From Ruminococcus sp. (GTDB lineage Bacteria; Bacillota; Clostridia; Oscillospirales; Ruminococcaceae): a DNA stretch of 64,000 nt. Position numbers and translations under genes: made by a program. The stretch covers positions 1-64,000 of the forward strand of contig JAGCYM010000007.1 in assembly GCA_017960805.1 (NCBI GenBank). The letters run 5' to 3'. Each line of letters begins with the position of its first letter. Positions within the stretch are counted from its first letter, which is position 1. Of the stretch, positions 39,897 through 48,437 are shown in pieces. Under the pieces are notes generated by a model. That model was not told where the DNA came from and did no database searches. It saw only the letters and a list, made by a program, of their open reading frames with translations.

Positions 39897-41354
39897 ATGT
39901 CTGTTAATTATGATGTTATTATCGCAGGATGTGGCGCTGCAGGACTTTACGCCGCAATCAATCTTCCATCTGATCTAAATATTTTGATTCTGTGCAAACG
40001 CGAACTTCCTCTTTGCAACTCAATGCTGGCACAGGGCGGTATTGCTGGAGTTTATGATTCCCCTACTGACAGCATACAGTACCATCAAAATGATACTATG
40101 ATAGCAGGTGGCTTCAAAAATAATGTCGATGCCGTACATACTCTTGTAAGTGAAGCAGCACAGGACATCGAACGTATCATCGAGCTTGGTGTTGACTTCG
40201 ATAAAAATCCAGACGGTTCATATCACCGTACTCTAGAAGGCGGTCACAGTCACCACCGTATATTCCATCACGCAGACTCAACCGGAAAAGCGATAACAAC
40301 AACTCTTCTTGAAAATGTTAAAAAGCTCCCGAATGTTACTATAATGGAGAACACAATTATGTGTTCTGTCAAGCAGACATCAACCGGCTATTCTGCATTC
40401 CTCAAAACAATTGATGATGAGTATTTGACAGCTAATTGTCACTACATGATACTTGCAACAGGTGGAATAGGAAGAGTTTATCAGTTTACAACAAATTCAG
40501 CTATCGCTACTGGAGATGGTATCACTTTCGCATATGAAATGGGTGCGAAAATAAAGAACTTAAGTTATGTTCAGTTCCATCCGACCGCATTTAACAACAG
40601 AGCAACACGCGAGTGTTTCCTTATCTCTGAGGCAGTCCGTGGCGAAGGTGCATATCTCCTTAACTGCAAGAAAGAACGCTTCATGCATAACTATGATGAG
40701 CGCCTTGAACTCGCTCCGCGTGACGTTGTATCTCATTCAATTATCCTGGAATCACGCAAACAGAATTCTACAGATTTTTTCCTTGACATCAGTTACAAGG
40801 ACAGTAACTTCCTCAAGAAACGTTTCCCGATGATCTACAAGAATCTACTTGATCAGGGCTGGGATCTCACAAAAGGACCTGTCCCGATTTTCCCATGTCA
40901 GCACTATCTTATGGGCGGAATTGATGTTGATAAGAATTCTGAGACAACACTTCCTAATCTGTATGCATGCGGAGAATGCTCACACACAGGTGTTCACGGC
41001 GGTAACCGTCTTGCAAGTAACTCTCTGCTTGAGGCACTTGTATTCTCACGTCACGCAGCGCTTGATATTGCTGCAAAGGCATCTTCCGCTCCCAAAGAAT
41101 TTGAGGAAGCACAGTTCGATGCACATCTTGGAGCTGACCGCATTCCTAAGGGAATCCGTACTGAAACACGTAAGATAATGCAGGAAAGTCATTTTGTTAT
41201 CCCTGACAAAAAGGCTGCAGCTGCTGGCTTCCGCCGTGTAAAGGAGATAAGAGACGATCTTCTGAACGGAGGTTACCTTGTCGATGCTGACTTTGTTCTT
41301 GCAAAATCAATTGTAACCGTTGCATATATTATTCTCGGAGAGGTAATGCAGTAA
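39897..41354 (+). CDS. nadB: L-aspartate oxidase
   Basis: A 485-residue FAD enzyme that oxidises L-aspartate to iminoaspartate, the first step of de novo NAD synthesis. In anaerobes it uses fumarate rather than oxygen. Motifs: the N-terminal FAD fold (YDVIIAGCGAAGLYAAINL), SMLAQGGIAGVYD, RTLEGGHSHHRIFHHADSTG, FVQFHPTAF-type segment (YVQFHPTAFNN), LISEAVRGEGAYL, and CGECSHTGVHGGNRLASNS. The C-terminal helical domain is shorter than in E. coli NadB. The ATG at 39897 is preceded by AAAGGA. It begins the run nadB, M15-dockerin, nadC; nadA is not in the window. Confidence 0.94.
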   Translation: MSVNYDVIIAGCGAAGLYAAINLPSDLNILILCKRELPLCNSMLAQGGIAGVYDSPTDSIQYHQNDTMIAGGFKNNVDAVHTLVSEAAQDIERIIELGVDFDKNPDGSYHRTLEGGHSHHRIFHHADSTGKAITTTLLENVKKLPNVTIMENTIMCSVKQTSTGYSAFLKTIDDEYLTANCHYMILATGGIGRVYQFTTNSAIATGDGITFAYEMGAKIKNLSYVQFHPTAFNNRATRECFLISEAVRGEGAYLLNCKKERFMHNYDERLELAPRDVVSHSIILESRKQNSTDFFLDISYKDSNFLKKRFPMIYKNLLDQGWDLTKGPVPIFPCQHYLMGGIDVDKNSETTLPNLYACGECSHTGVHGGNRLASNSLLEALVFSRHAALDIAAKASSAPKEFEEAQFDAHLGADRIPKGIRTETRKIMQESHFVIPDKKAAAAGFRRVKEIRDDLLNGGYLVDADFVLAKSIVTVAYIILGEVMQ

Positions 41355-41412
41355 GATTCATTTACCTGCAAACCATATTATTCTTCGAGCTTTATAAAGA
41401 AAGGCAAAAAGG

Positions 41413-42735
41413 ATGAAATTATTAAAACGGGCAGTTGCCGCTGTAACAGCAGCTTTGCTCCTGCCTACACCAGTTGTCAATGTTCATGCTGCTGATGATA
41501 ACAAACCGACTCTTAAAGCAGATGTTAACGGCGACTTTTTGATTAATTCTCAGGATATGGTTCTGCTCAGCAAATACCTTCTGGGGGCAGCAGAGCTATC
41601 TGAAGAAGAGGCTGTCCGCGCTGACTATGATGATGACGGAATCGTTGATACATTCGATCTCATTGGTCTCAGGAAAGCTTACATCCGTAATGCTATGGAT
41701 ACTCCTAAAGGCACCTGGATAGGTGAAGGATTCAACGGAACACGATATTTCTGGTTTGATGAAAATGGTGAAGGTACTTTTGTCCGCACTAACGGAGGGA
41801 CTATCACACCATTCAGCATGGACAAAGCCGGCTCCATAATAATGTTTACGCTCTCTTCCGGAAAACTTGCTTCTGCATCTATCGCTTGGATCGACGAGGA
41901 ACACTTCTATCTTGACTGGGGCAGCTCCCCCGAACTGTTCACATACAAAAGCTCTACACGATTTGATAAAGGCCCTTATCTGAGTGGTGAATACATCTCG
42001 GACGCAGGTAAGAAATATATTCTTAACAGCTACTCGGGTACTTCCGACGGTGAGAGTATTTCAATTCTCCCTCAGGGTACAAGTGCTCAGTTCATATATG
42101 AAGACGGCTCCTCAAAGGAAGGAAGTTTCTCACGAATGGACAAGAACCATTTCACTCTTAAATGGGACGACGGTACATCTGAAAACTTCACTCGACAGGA
42201 GATCACTGTCAAAAACGGAATAACCTATGTAAACGGCATTCTCATAGCCAACAAGACATACGCTCTTCCTTCCACATATGCTCCCGGCGGGCTAACTTCC
42301 GAGTTCAACACCGCATTTACAAAAATGCAGACCACTGCAAAGAAGGATGGAATGAGTCTGAGTGTCTGCTCCGGTTATCGTTCATACAGCTATCAGGCTC
42401 AGCTTTACAACAACTATGTTGCGAGAGATGGCAAAGCTGCTGCTGATACTTATTCTGCACGTCCCGGACATTCAGAACATCAGACTGGTCTCGCCGCTGA
42501 TATAAACTACGCCGGAGACTGGTTCAACACAACACCCGAAGCAAAATGGCTCGCTGCTCATTGTCATGAATATGGTTTCATAATACGTTATCCTTATGGA
42601 AAGGATGACATTACGGGCTACAAGTATGAGGGATGGCATATTCGCTATCTTGGCGAAGAGAACGCTAAGCTCGTCCATGATTCAGGACTTACTCTTGAGG
42701 AATACCTAGGAATAGATTCAAAGTATAATTATTGA
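41413..42735 (+). CDS. Dockerin-bearing M15 (VanY-like) D,D-carboxypeptidase
   Basis: A 440-residue exported protein. A signal peptide (about 1-27) is followed by an N-terminal dockerin (about 33-95; DVNGDFLINSQDMVLLSKYL, DYDDDGIVDTFDLIGLRKAY). Two tandem copies of a roughly 75-residue beta-rich module follow (about 100-180 and 185-258; TWIGEGFNGTRYFWFDENGE / YLSGEYISDAGKKYILNSY). The C-terminal M15B metallopeptidase has GYRSYSYQ, SARPGHSEHQTGLAADIN and EGWHIRYLG zinc-ligand motifs. It is a paralogue of the lipoprotein at 3839-4858 with different targeting modules. It sits between nadB and nadC, 14 nt before the nadC start, so it must share their transcript; I know of no functional reason. 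Confidence 0.9.
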   Translation: MKLLKRAVAAVTAALLLPTPVVNVHAADDNKPTLKADVNGDFLINSQDMVLLSKYLLGAAELSEEEAVRADYDDDGIVDTFDLIGLRKAYIRNAMDTPKGTWIGEGFNGTRYFWFDENGEGTFVRTNGGTITPFSMDKAGSIIMFTLSSGKLASASIAWIDEEHFYLDWGSSPELFTYKSSTRFDKGPYLSGEYISDAGKKYILNSYSGTSDGESISILPQGTSAQFIYEDGSSKEGSFSRMDKNHFTLKWDDGTSENFTRQEITVKNGITYVNGILIANKTYALPSTYAPGGLTSEFNTAFTKMQTTAKKDGMSLSVCSGYRSYSYQAQLYNNYVARDGKAAADTYSARPGHSEHQTGLAADINYAGDWFNTTPEAKWLAAHCHEYGFIIRYPYGKDDITGYKYEGWHIRYLGEENAKLVHDSGLTLEEYLGIDSKYNY

Positions 42736-42749
42736 AAGGACTGACTGCT

Positions 42750-43589
42750 ATGAAGCTTTTACAGTGCTATATCGACAATATCATTACAACCGCCCTTATG
42801 GAAGATATCAACTACATCGACGTTGCTGCCGACAATCTTATCCCCGCTGATCACCGTACATCAGCTTACTACGTTGCAAAGGACAATGGTGTTATCTGCG
42901 GCATTGATGTTGCCAAGCGAGTATTTGAACTTGCCGGCGGAGATGTAAATTTCAACATTCTTTTGCAGGACGGAACCAAGGTTAAGAAAGGATATATTAT
43001 CGCTGAACTTGAAGGAAGCACACTTACGCTTCTTAAGGGTGAGAGAACCGCACTTAATCTTCTTCAGCATATGTCAGGAATTGCTACCGCGACAAACAAT
43101 TGTGTTGAACTGGTTGCAGGTACAAATGCTTCTGTTACTGACACAAGAAAGACTCTTCCCGGACTACGTGCTTTGCAGAAATATGCTGTCACTGTAGGTG
43201 GCGGAAAGAATCATCGTTTTAATCTTTCTGACGCAGCTATGCTCAAGGACAATCATATCGATGCTTATGGTGGTATTACAGCAGCTGTTTCAGCTCTCCG
43301 TCAAAAGATCGGTCATACAGTTAAAATAGAAGTTGAAGTACGTGATCTTGAAGAGCTTCGCGAAGCTCTCGACAATCAAGTAGAGATCATAATGCTCGAC
43401 AACATGAACTGCGATGAAATGAAGGAGGCTGTTGAAATGACCGGTGGCAGAGCACTCCTCGAGGCTTCCGGTAACATAACTTCTGAAAACATCCGTGCAG
43501 TTGCTGAAACCGGTGTTGACATAATATCATTAGGAGCTTTAACACACTCTGTAAAATGCTTTGATATATCAATGAAAATACGCAAATGA
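42750..43589 (+). CDS. nadC: Nicotinate-nucleotide diphosphorylase (quinolinate phosphoribosyltransferase)
   Basis: A 279-residue enzyme that converts quinolinate and PRPP into nicotinate mononucleotide in NAD synthesis. Typical stretches are ALMEDINYIDVA, VCGIDVAKRVFEL-type (ICGIDVAKRVFELAG), RTALNLLQHMSGIAT, DTRKTLPGLRALQKYAVTVG, GGGKNHRFNLSDAAMLKDNH and LLEASGNITSENI. The ATG at 42750 has AAAGGA upstream; an upstream TTG at 42732 is less likely. It overlaps the GNAT gene by 4 nt (ATGA). Confidence 0.96.
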   Translation: MKLLQCYIDNIITTALMEDINYIDVAADNLIPADHRTSAYYVAKDNGVICGIDVAKRVFELAGGDVNFNILLQDGTKVKKGYIIAELEGSTLTLLKGERTALNLLQHMSGIATATNNCVELVAGTNASVTDTRKTLPGLRALQKYAVTVGGGKNHRFNLSDAAMLKDNHIDAYGGITAAVSALRQKIGHTVKIEVEVRDLEELREALDNQVEIIMLDNMNCDEMKEAVEMTGGRALLEASGNITSENIRAVAETGVDIISLGALTHSVKCFDISMKIRK

Positions 43590-44080
43590 GACTAAGGCCA
43601 TATATTCCATCCCTAGATTTTGAAGCTGTCAGATTGTTTATCACTGACGAACGCACACATTCAATCTGGTGTGCCAATCGTTTCAGCTACCCTCTTTCAC
43701 AGCAGAACTTTGAGAACGTTCTGAAAGATCATGCTGAACGATGTGAAGACTGTCCGTTTGTTGCAATTTCAGACAGTGGTGAAGTTATTGGATTCTTTTG
43801 TCTGTCTGTTAACAGCAGTAAATCGGGTATGCTTAAATTCGTTGTGATTTCGCCTGCGGTGAGAGGAAAAGGACTAGGAGAGGAAATGATAAGGCTTGCC
43901 GTCAGGTATGCTTTTGAAATCGCTGGTGCCGATTCTGTACACCTATGTGTTTTCACAGAAAACACTGCAGCGCGTAAGTGCTATGAAAGTGCCGGATTTA
44001 CTAAAATACAAACTGATAAAAATGCTTTTACTTACAAGGATGAAACATGGGGAAGATGTACCATGGAGGTAAAAAAATAA
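43586..44080 (+). CDS. GNAT-family N-acetyltransferase
   Basis: A 164-residue acetyl-CoA-dependent acetyltransferase. Motif A is clear (FVVISPAVRGKGLGEEMIRL, with the R/Q-x-x-G-x-G/A acetyl-CoA loop), and motif B follows (LCVFTENTAARKCYESAGF). The substrate cannot be predicted. It starts within the nadC stop (4-nt overlap) and is followed directly by a small membrane protein gene, so it is a late gene of the nad operon. Confidence 0.88.
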   Translation: MRLRPYIPSLDFEAVRLFITDERTHSIWCANRFSYPLSQQNFENVLKDHAERCEDCPFVAISDSGEVIGFFCLSVNSSKSGMLKFVVISPAVRGKGLGEEMIRLAVRYAFEIAGADSVHLCVFTENTAARKCYESAGFTKIQTDKNAFTYKDETWGRCTMEVKK

Positions 44081-44572
44081 ATGCCAGAAGCGCCAAACAA
44101 AAAGAAGCTTATAATTGTAATAACCGGAATCATTATACTCCTGATTGTTCCCGTCCTCGGATATCTCTCATTTTATGAATACCCTCTCATCACTTGCAAG
44201 TTCACTGACTTTACTGATATTTCCACAGTATATCAGGTAAATAATGGCACTGATTATGTAGTACTGAAGACTCTTGAAGGAACCGCTCCCGATCAGGGAA
44301 TTCCTCCTATTCCTGAACCTCATAACAGAAATGTTGAACAGGCCATTATGGTAAAAGATAATAATGCTTTCATCGAATATCTTACAAAGGACCTTGGATG
44401 TGCGGAGATCAACCGTCTCGGAGGACTTGGATATTATGAAACAAAAAGCGGAAAGAAGTTCACTTTGAGTATGGCACTCTATGAAGGTGGATTCGCACAC
44501 ATATATCAATACGCAGTAGAACAGCTTTATGGTATGACTATTGAAGAAATAATAGAAGACAGTAAATCATGA
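44081..44572 (+). CDS. Membrane-anchored protein of unknown function
   Basis: A 163-residue protein with one N-terminal membrane segment (about 9-29, LIIVITGIIILLIVPVLGYL) and an external domain I do not recognise (QVNNGTDYVVLKTLEG, CAEINRLGGLGYYETKSG). It begins directly after the GNAT stop codon and is closed by a strong terminator, making it the last gene of the nad operon. It has no lipobox or known motif. Confidence 0.7.
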   Translation: MPEAPNKKKLIIVITGIIILLIVPVLGYLSFYEYPLITCKFTDFTDISTVYQVNNGTDYVVLKTLEGTAPDQGIPPIPEPHNRNVEQAIMVKDNNAFIEYLTKDLGCAEINRLGGLGYYETKSGKKFTLSMALYEGGFAHIYQYAVEQLYGMTIEEIIEDSKS

Positions 44573-44576
44573 ATCT

Positions 44577-44610
44577 GGTGGCGGGTATTATAAAACCGCC
44601 ACCTTTTTTT
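44577..44610 (+). terminator. Terminator of the nad operon
   Basis: GGTGGCGG (44577-44584) pairs with CCGCCACC (44596-44603), followed by seven T. Confidence 0.92.
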
Positions 44611-44644
44611 GCCGCCTCTCGTTAGCACTCGTCCTAACAGTGTG

Positions 44645-44671
44645 TTAGCACTCTTGCGCTATGAGTGCTAA
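44645..44671. promoter_or_regulatory. CIRCE element (HrcA operator)
   Basis: TTAGCACTC (44645-44653), nine bases, then GAGTGCTAA (44663-44671) matches the CIRCE consensus exactly. A second TTAGCACTC half-site lies at 44622-44630. CIRCE binds the HrcA repressor and normally controls groESL and dnaK; here it precedes an unknown protein and Hsp20. The promoter itself could not be pinned down. Confidence 0.95.
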
Positions 44672-44759
44672 ATTTCAGAAAGTTATCACATTCTCATAAT
44701 AATTTGAACACAAAGCGGCGGTATCATACAGTCAATGAAACGAAAGGAGCTCACCCCCG

Positions 44760-45146
44760 ATGTTTGAACAGGATTACATCATGAGGCAGATTAAAGAGTG
44801 CTTAGACGCTGCAATGAAGCTTCTGTTTCATGTGAATGTCGAATCTCCCGCAATGCTGGTACTGAAAGATCAGCAAAAACAGGCACTGTGTTTGAAACTG
44901 ACCGATATGATTGACGACGGCAAGATACCCGAGGCTATCTCGGAGCTGGACACAGCAACTTCAGAAAAAACGCGCGACGACCTAATTGTCGGATACAGAT
45001 TCTACACTCACCTTTGTCAGAAGGGCGATGATTTCCTTGAATTGCATTCGCTGAGGTATTCGGAAATCGAGGCTGAAATGAAACGTTTCTTTTCTGGTTA
45101 CCTTTCTTCCGATGTCGTTGACCTTATGACACATTCAAAAGAATAG
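44760..45146 (+). CDS. CIRCE-controlled small protein of unknown function
   Basis: A 128-residue, mostly helical, acidic protein (FEQDYIMRQIKECLDAAMKL, LTDMIDDGKIPEAISELDTA) that I take to belong to an uncharacterised Firmicute family (DUF6483-like by memory). AAAGGAG lies about 12 nt before the ATG. It is the first gene after the perfect CIRCE element and precedes an Hsp20 gene, so it is probably a heat-shock protein, perhaps a co-chaperone. No J-domain, zinc or ATPase motif is visible. Confidence 0.7.
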   Translation: MFEQDYIMRQIKECLDAAMKLLFHVNVESPAMLVLKDQQKQALCLKLTDMIDDGKIPEAISELDTATSEKTRDDLIVGYRFYTHLCQKGDDFLELHSLRYSEIEAEMKRFFSGYLSSDVVDLMTHSKE

Positions 45147-45303
45147 AACAAAGGAATTCTTATACAGCTGACAAGTCAGCGAAAGGGATGATACCAATGG
45201 AAAGCGTATATTTTATCAAATCTGAAAGATAATACCGGAGAAGGCCAAGCGCTTCTCTGAAACTATTTAAAAGTTATTGAGATATTTACTGGAGGTATGG
45301 ATT

Positions 45304-45726
45304 ATGATGTACGGAATGACACCTTTTGGAAGAAATGCTTTTGATCTTTTTAATATCTGGAACGATCTAGATAAAAACTATGACAGTATGCCTGTCAATG
45401 CATGTAAGACTGATATCAAGGATACCGGTGATAAATATGTTATGGAGTCTGAACTTCCTGGTTTTGAAAAGGAAGACATCAAACTCGATATCAATGGCGA
45501 GTTCCTCGTTATCTCTGCAGAACACAAATCCGAATCCGAAGAAAAGGATGAAAAGACAAAGTATATCCGTCGTGAGAGGAAATTTGGTTCTTACAAAAGA
45601 AGCTTTGATATCTCAGATGTAGATGCAGATTGCATCTCAGCGGAATACAAAAACGGAATCCTTACTATTGAACTTCCGAAGAAAAAACCTGCTGAGCCTG
45701 TTGCGAAGAGGCTTGAAATCAAATAA
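45304..45726 (+). CDS. Hsp20/alpha-crystallin small heat-shock protein
   Basis: A 140-residue ATP-independent holdase chaperone. The alpha-crystallin domain spans about 35-125 (KYVMESELPGFEKEDIKLDI, FGSYKRSFDI, AEYKNGILTIELPKK), with the GxLT/I signature near its end, and a short C-terminal tail. The ATG at 45304 has GGAGG 8 nt upstream; a second ATG follows at once. Together with the upstream gene it forms a CIRCE-controlled unit, ended by the terminator at 45749-45784. Confidence 0.93.
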   Translation: MMYGMTPFGRNAFDLFNIWNDLDKNYDSMPVNACKTDIKDTGDKYVMESELPGFEKEDIKLDINGEFLVISAEHKSESEEKDEKTKYIRRERKFGSYKRSFDISDVDADCISAEYKNGILTIELPKKKPAEPVAKRLEIK

Positions 45727-45748
45727 TAGAGTCCCCCATAAAGTAAAC

Positions 45749-45784
45749 GAGCGGCGAAGCAAAAGCTTCGCCGCTCACTTTTTC
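45749..45784 (+). terminator. Terminator of the Hsp20 operon
   Basis: A 12-bp GC-rich stem (45749-45760 with 45765-45776) with an AAAA loop is followed by ACTTTTT. Confidence 0.92.
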
Positions 45785-45788
45785 AAGA

Positions 45789-46439
45789 TCAATATTCATC
45801 AGATAGCTGTATAGACTTCCAGCAGCGGTATGCAGCAAAGCAAATTACCGCAGTCGTTACACTGCTAAACATTACTACGATCATGGTACTGAAACTGAAA
45901 AGCCCAGATACCATATTACAGAATGCATGCAGAAGAATTACAAGCGGAAGCATTATCTTTGTTCTTCCTGTACTGATTCCGTAATATATCAGGACAGTCA
46001 TTGCAGCAGCGAATGGTATTCCTTCAATAACAGAAAAAACATTGACAAAAACGATCTCAGGAGCTGCTTTTCCAGTTCCGATAAGCCCCAGGCATGCTAT
46101 TCCTCCCCAGAACATTTCGTACGCGCCGTGTCCGATACCATATGTCACAGCATCTTTACAACTTGAATACGAAGTCAGGACATAACGCAGCATCAGGAAC
46201 TTTGATCCTTCTTCGAGTATGCCATAAAGCAGTCCCTGCTTAATATAATAAGAATAGAAATCATTAGGGTTGAATCCCATGCGTATTGCTCCGCCTATTA
46301 TGAATACAGGAATGCAAACTGCAAAAGCAACCGGTGCTGGAAAAATACGAGCACCGGTCTTTTTATTCCATATAACGATCATAATGACCGGACCAAGAAT
46401 TCTTGCTATTCCTGCAAGTACACAGTTAAAATCTTGCAT
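45789..46439 (-). CDS. YhfC-family intramembrane metalloprotease-like protein
   Basis: A 216-residue polytopic membrane protein with about seven helices. The conserved motifs of the YhfC/CPBP-type intramembrane protease group are present: ILEEGSKFLMLRY (double Glu), YGIGHGAYEMFWGG (His/Glu) and LLHAFCNM (His/Asn). Members process membrane proteins or serve in bacteriocin self-immunity, but the substrate here is unknown. GGAGAG precedes the ATG. It is 15 nt downstream of the ybaK-like gene on the same strand. Confidence 0.82.
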   Translation of the reverse strand: MQDFNCVLAGIARILGPVIMIVIWNKKTGARIFPAPVAFAVCIPVFIIGGAIRMGFNPNDFYSYYIKQGLLYGILEEGSKFLMLRYVLTSYSSCKDAVTYGIGHGAYEMFWGGIACLGLIGTGKAAPEIVFVNVFSVIEGIPFAAAMTVLIYYGISTGRTKIMLPLVILLHAFCNMVSGLFSFSTMIVVMFSSVTTAVICFAAYRCWKSIQLSDEY

Positions 46440-46454
46440 GATGCTCTCCGTTAG

Positions 46455-46931
46455 TTACATTATTATATCTTCAAATTTACCGCGAATAGCCTTTACAAGC
46501 TCTGATGGAGAAAGATGTATCTGTGTTCCTATGCGTCCTCCGCTGATGTAAAAACGCTCCATTGTTTCTGCAGTATTATGCACCACGGTCATGAACTGCT
46601 TCTTCATTCCTATCGGAGTACATCCACCGCGTACGTAACCTGTCACAGCAGTTATATCCTTGACGTGTAGAAGTTCAACAGACTTTTCTCCGACACTCTT
46701 TGCAGCTTTTTTAAGATCAAGTTCCTCTGCTACAGGAAGCAGAAAACAATAATAACTTCCTGACTTGCCATGTGCGACAAGCGTCTTGAATGTCTGCTCC
46801 GCAGGCTGCCCAAGAGCCTCAGCGGTGTGGACACCGTCTATAAACTCATCGCATTCATATGTCTGAACTTCATATGATATCTTGTTCTTGTCCAGAAAAC
46901 GCATAGCGTTTGTTTTCAGTTCCTTAGCCAT
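46455..46931 (-). CDS. YbaK/EbsC-family aminoacyl-tRNA deacylase
   Basis: A 158-residue trans-editing protein that hydrolyses mischarged Cys-tRNA(Pro). Family stretches include FKTLVAHGKSGSYYCFLLPV, LDLKKAAKSVGEKSVELL, VTGYVRGGCTPIGMKKQF and the ISGGRIGTQIHLSP end. The ATG at 46931 has GGAG 7 nt upstream and overlaps the end of queH by 8 nt; a longer N-terminal reading from 46994 looks like non-coding overlap. It ends an operon with queH, ricT and holB. Confidence 0.9.
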   Translation of the reverse strand: MAKELKTNAMRFLDKNKISYEVQTYECDEFIDGVHTAEALGQPAEQTFKTLVAHGKSGSYYCFLLPVAEELDLKKAAKSVGEKSVELLHVKDITAVTGYVRGGCTPIGMKKQFMTVVHNTAETMERFYISGGRIGTQIHLSPSELVKAIRGKFEDIIM

Positions 46932-47547
46932 TTTCTTTCTCCGAAGCCCTCCTGCTGTATACGCAGCCACAGTAGTTCTGCCTGTAGAGTCCATACTGCC
47001 GCGAAAGCTCTATTGAATGTTTATAGCCATCATGCTTCTTGAAGTCAGAGTAAAGATAATCTACCCCGCACTCCTTTGCAATCCCGCCTCCGCACTCGTT
47101 TATGTATGTGCAGTCTTTATGTGGACTTATTGTAAGTGTAGTCGTAAAGTAATCACAACCATGCTCTCTGGCTTTTTCACCAGTCTTTCTCAGGCGATAA
47201 GCTATGCATTTCCTGCATCGCTCACCGCGCTCCGGAAGCTCCTCAAGACCCTTAGCCAGATCATAGAACGGAGCCGGATCATAATCCTCATCAATCACCG
47301 TTACATCAAGTCCGAGCTCTTCTATCAACCTTTTTAGTTCACTCTTACGGTAAAGATATTCTTCTTCAGGAGCAATATTCGGATTGCAGAAGTAGACTGT
47401 TATATCGAAATGCCCATAAAGGAACAGCAGCGTATGGCTGCTGCACGGAGCACAGCAAGCATGAAGCATAAGCTTGGGCTTCTCACCGCTCTTTTCCAGC
47501 TCCAGGATCTTATCATCGAGCATTTTACCGTAATTCGGCTTCTGCAT
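46924..47547 (-). CDS. queH: Epoxyqueuosine reductase QueH
   Basis: A 207-residue enzyme of the DUF208 family that performs the last step of queuosine tRNA modification, reducing epoxyqueuosine, as a non-orthologous replacement of QueG. The metal/cluster-binding Cys pairs are seen at LHACCAPCSSH (Cys31, Cys32, Cys35), GERCRKCIAYRL, and the C-terminal NYCGCVYS. The start codon overlaps the ricT stop by one base (TAATG), showing tight coupling. Confidence 0.93.
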   Translation of the reverse strand: MQKPNYGKMLDDKILELEKSGEKPKLMLHACCAPCSSHTLLFLYGHFDITVYFCNPNIAPEEEYLYRKSELKRLIEELGLDVTVIDEDYDPAPFYDLAKGLEELPERGERCRKCIAYRLRKTGEKAREHGCDYFTTTLTISPHKDCTYINECGGGIAKECGVDYLYSDFKKHDGYKHSIELSRQYGLYRQNYCGCVYSRRASEKENG

Positions 47548-48413
47548 TATTCGTCCTCAAGATTCTTAAGTGCCTTGAGTTCATCCTTGTTAAGACGTAT
47601 CTCAGCGTCCTTCAGGAGCTTGACCTCGCTTCTGTCAAGTGTAACAGGCACTTCAGACTTCTCAGTCTTGACTCTCAGTTTACCGGTAATCAGATTGGCG
47701 TCTTCAACCCTGCCCTTGTCTCCTTCAGGAGTAACAACAATAGCACCGATCTTTGGAGTTATCTTAAGCAGCGCATCATATGCAACCTGCTCATTCTTGA
47801 GGCAGCACATGAGTCTTCCGCACGTACCTGATATCTTAGTCGGATTAAGTGAAAGTCCCTGTTCCTTTGCCATTTTTATGGATACAGGATTAAAGTCTCC
47901 CATATGCGCCTTGCAGCAGAATTCCCTTCCGCATATACCAAGTCCGCCGAGGATCTTTGCCTCATCACGGACACCAATCTGACGAAGTTCAATACGTGTG
48001 CGGAAAACAGCCGCGAGATCCTTTACCAGTTCACGGAAATCGACTCTGTTCTCGGCTGTAAAGTAGAACAGCATCTTATTATTGTCAAATGTGCACTCAA
48101 CGTCAACAAGGCTCATTTTCAGCTTGCGCAGAGCAATCTTCTCTTCACAGATACGGAAAGCTTCCTGCTCACGCTGCTTATTATTCTCAACTGTTTTGAG
48201 GTCGTTTGCATCAGCAAGCCTTATAATTGGCTTAAGCGGGGAATTAATAGCATTATCATCTATCTCTCTGTTGGCGATAACTACTTCGCCGCACTCAACG
48301 CCTCTGACTGTTTCAACAATGGCGCGGTCTCCAACATTTGCCTTGATATTGCCGGGAGAAAAATAATAAATCTTTCCGACACTTTTGAAGCGGATACCCA
48401 CTATCTCTTTCAT
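47547..48413 (-). CDS. ricT: PSP1-domain protein RicT (YaaT)
   Basis: A 288-residue protein. In Bacillus, RicT with RicA and RicF forms an iron-sulfur complex that helps RNase Y processing and affects sporulation and biofilm phosphorelay. The PSP1 domain (about 60-150) and the Cys-rich signature GLGICGREFCCKAHMGDFNPV...SGTCGRLMCCLKNEQ are clear (I break the string here for length). It lies directly after holB, the conserved Firmicute order holB-yaaT. Confidence 0.93.
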   Translation of the reverse strand: MKEIVGIRFKSVGKIYYFSPGNIKANVGDRAIVETVRGVECGEVVIANREIDDNAINSPLKPIIRLADANDLKTVENNKQREQEAFRICEEKIALRKLKMSLVDVECTFDNNKMLFYFTAENRVDFRELVKDLAAVFRTRIELRQIGVRDEAKILGGLGICGREFCCKAHMGDFNPVSIKMAKEQGLSLNPTKISGTCGRLMCCLKNEQVAYDALLKITPKIGAIVVTPEGDKGRVEDANLITGKLRVKTEKSEVPVTLDRSEVKLLKDAEIRLNKDELKALKNLEDE

Positions 48414-48437
48414 ATTCTAGCTCCTTGCCCGTCCGCT

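Noticed and set aside
44622..44644. Second full CIRCE element upstream of the first
   Set aside because: Only the left arm TTAGCACTC is intact; the expected right arm at the proper distance is not there.
44750..44760. groESL or dnaK next to the CIRCE element
   Set aside because: The downstream genes are an unknown 128-residue protein and Hsp20; no chaperonin or Hsp70 sequence is in the window.
45197..45232. 11-codon ORF between the CIRCE-controlled gene and Hsp20
   Set aside because: A weak GAAAGGG precedes it, but it is too short, followed by no terminator and without rare-codon runs, so I do not call a leader peptide.
46932..46994. Longer N-terminus for the YbaK-like protein
   Set aside because: The extra residues are the overlapping queH end read in another frame; the ATG at 46931 has a good ribosome site and matches the family start.
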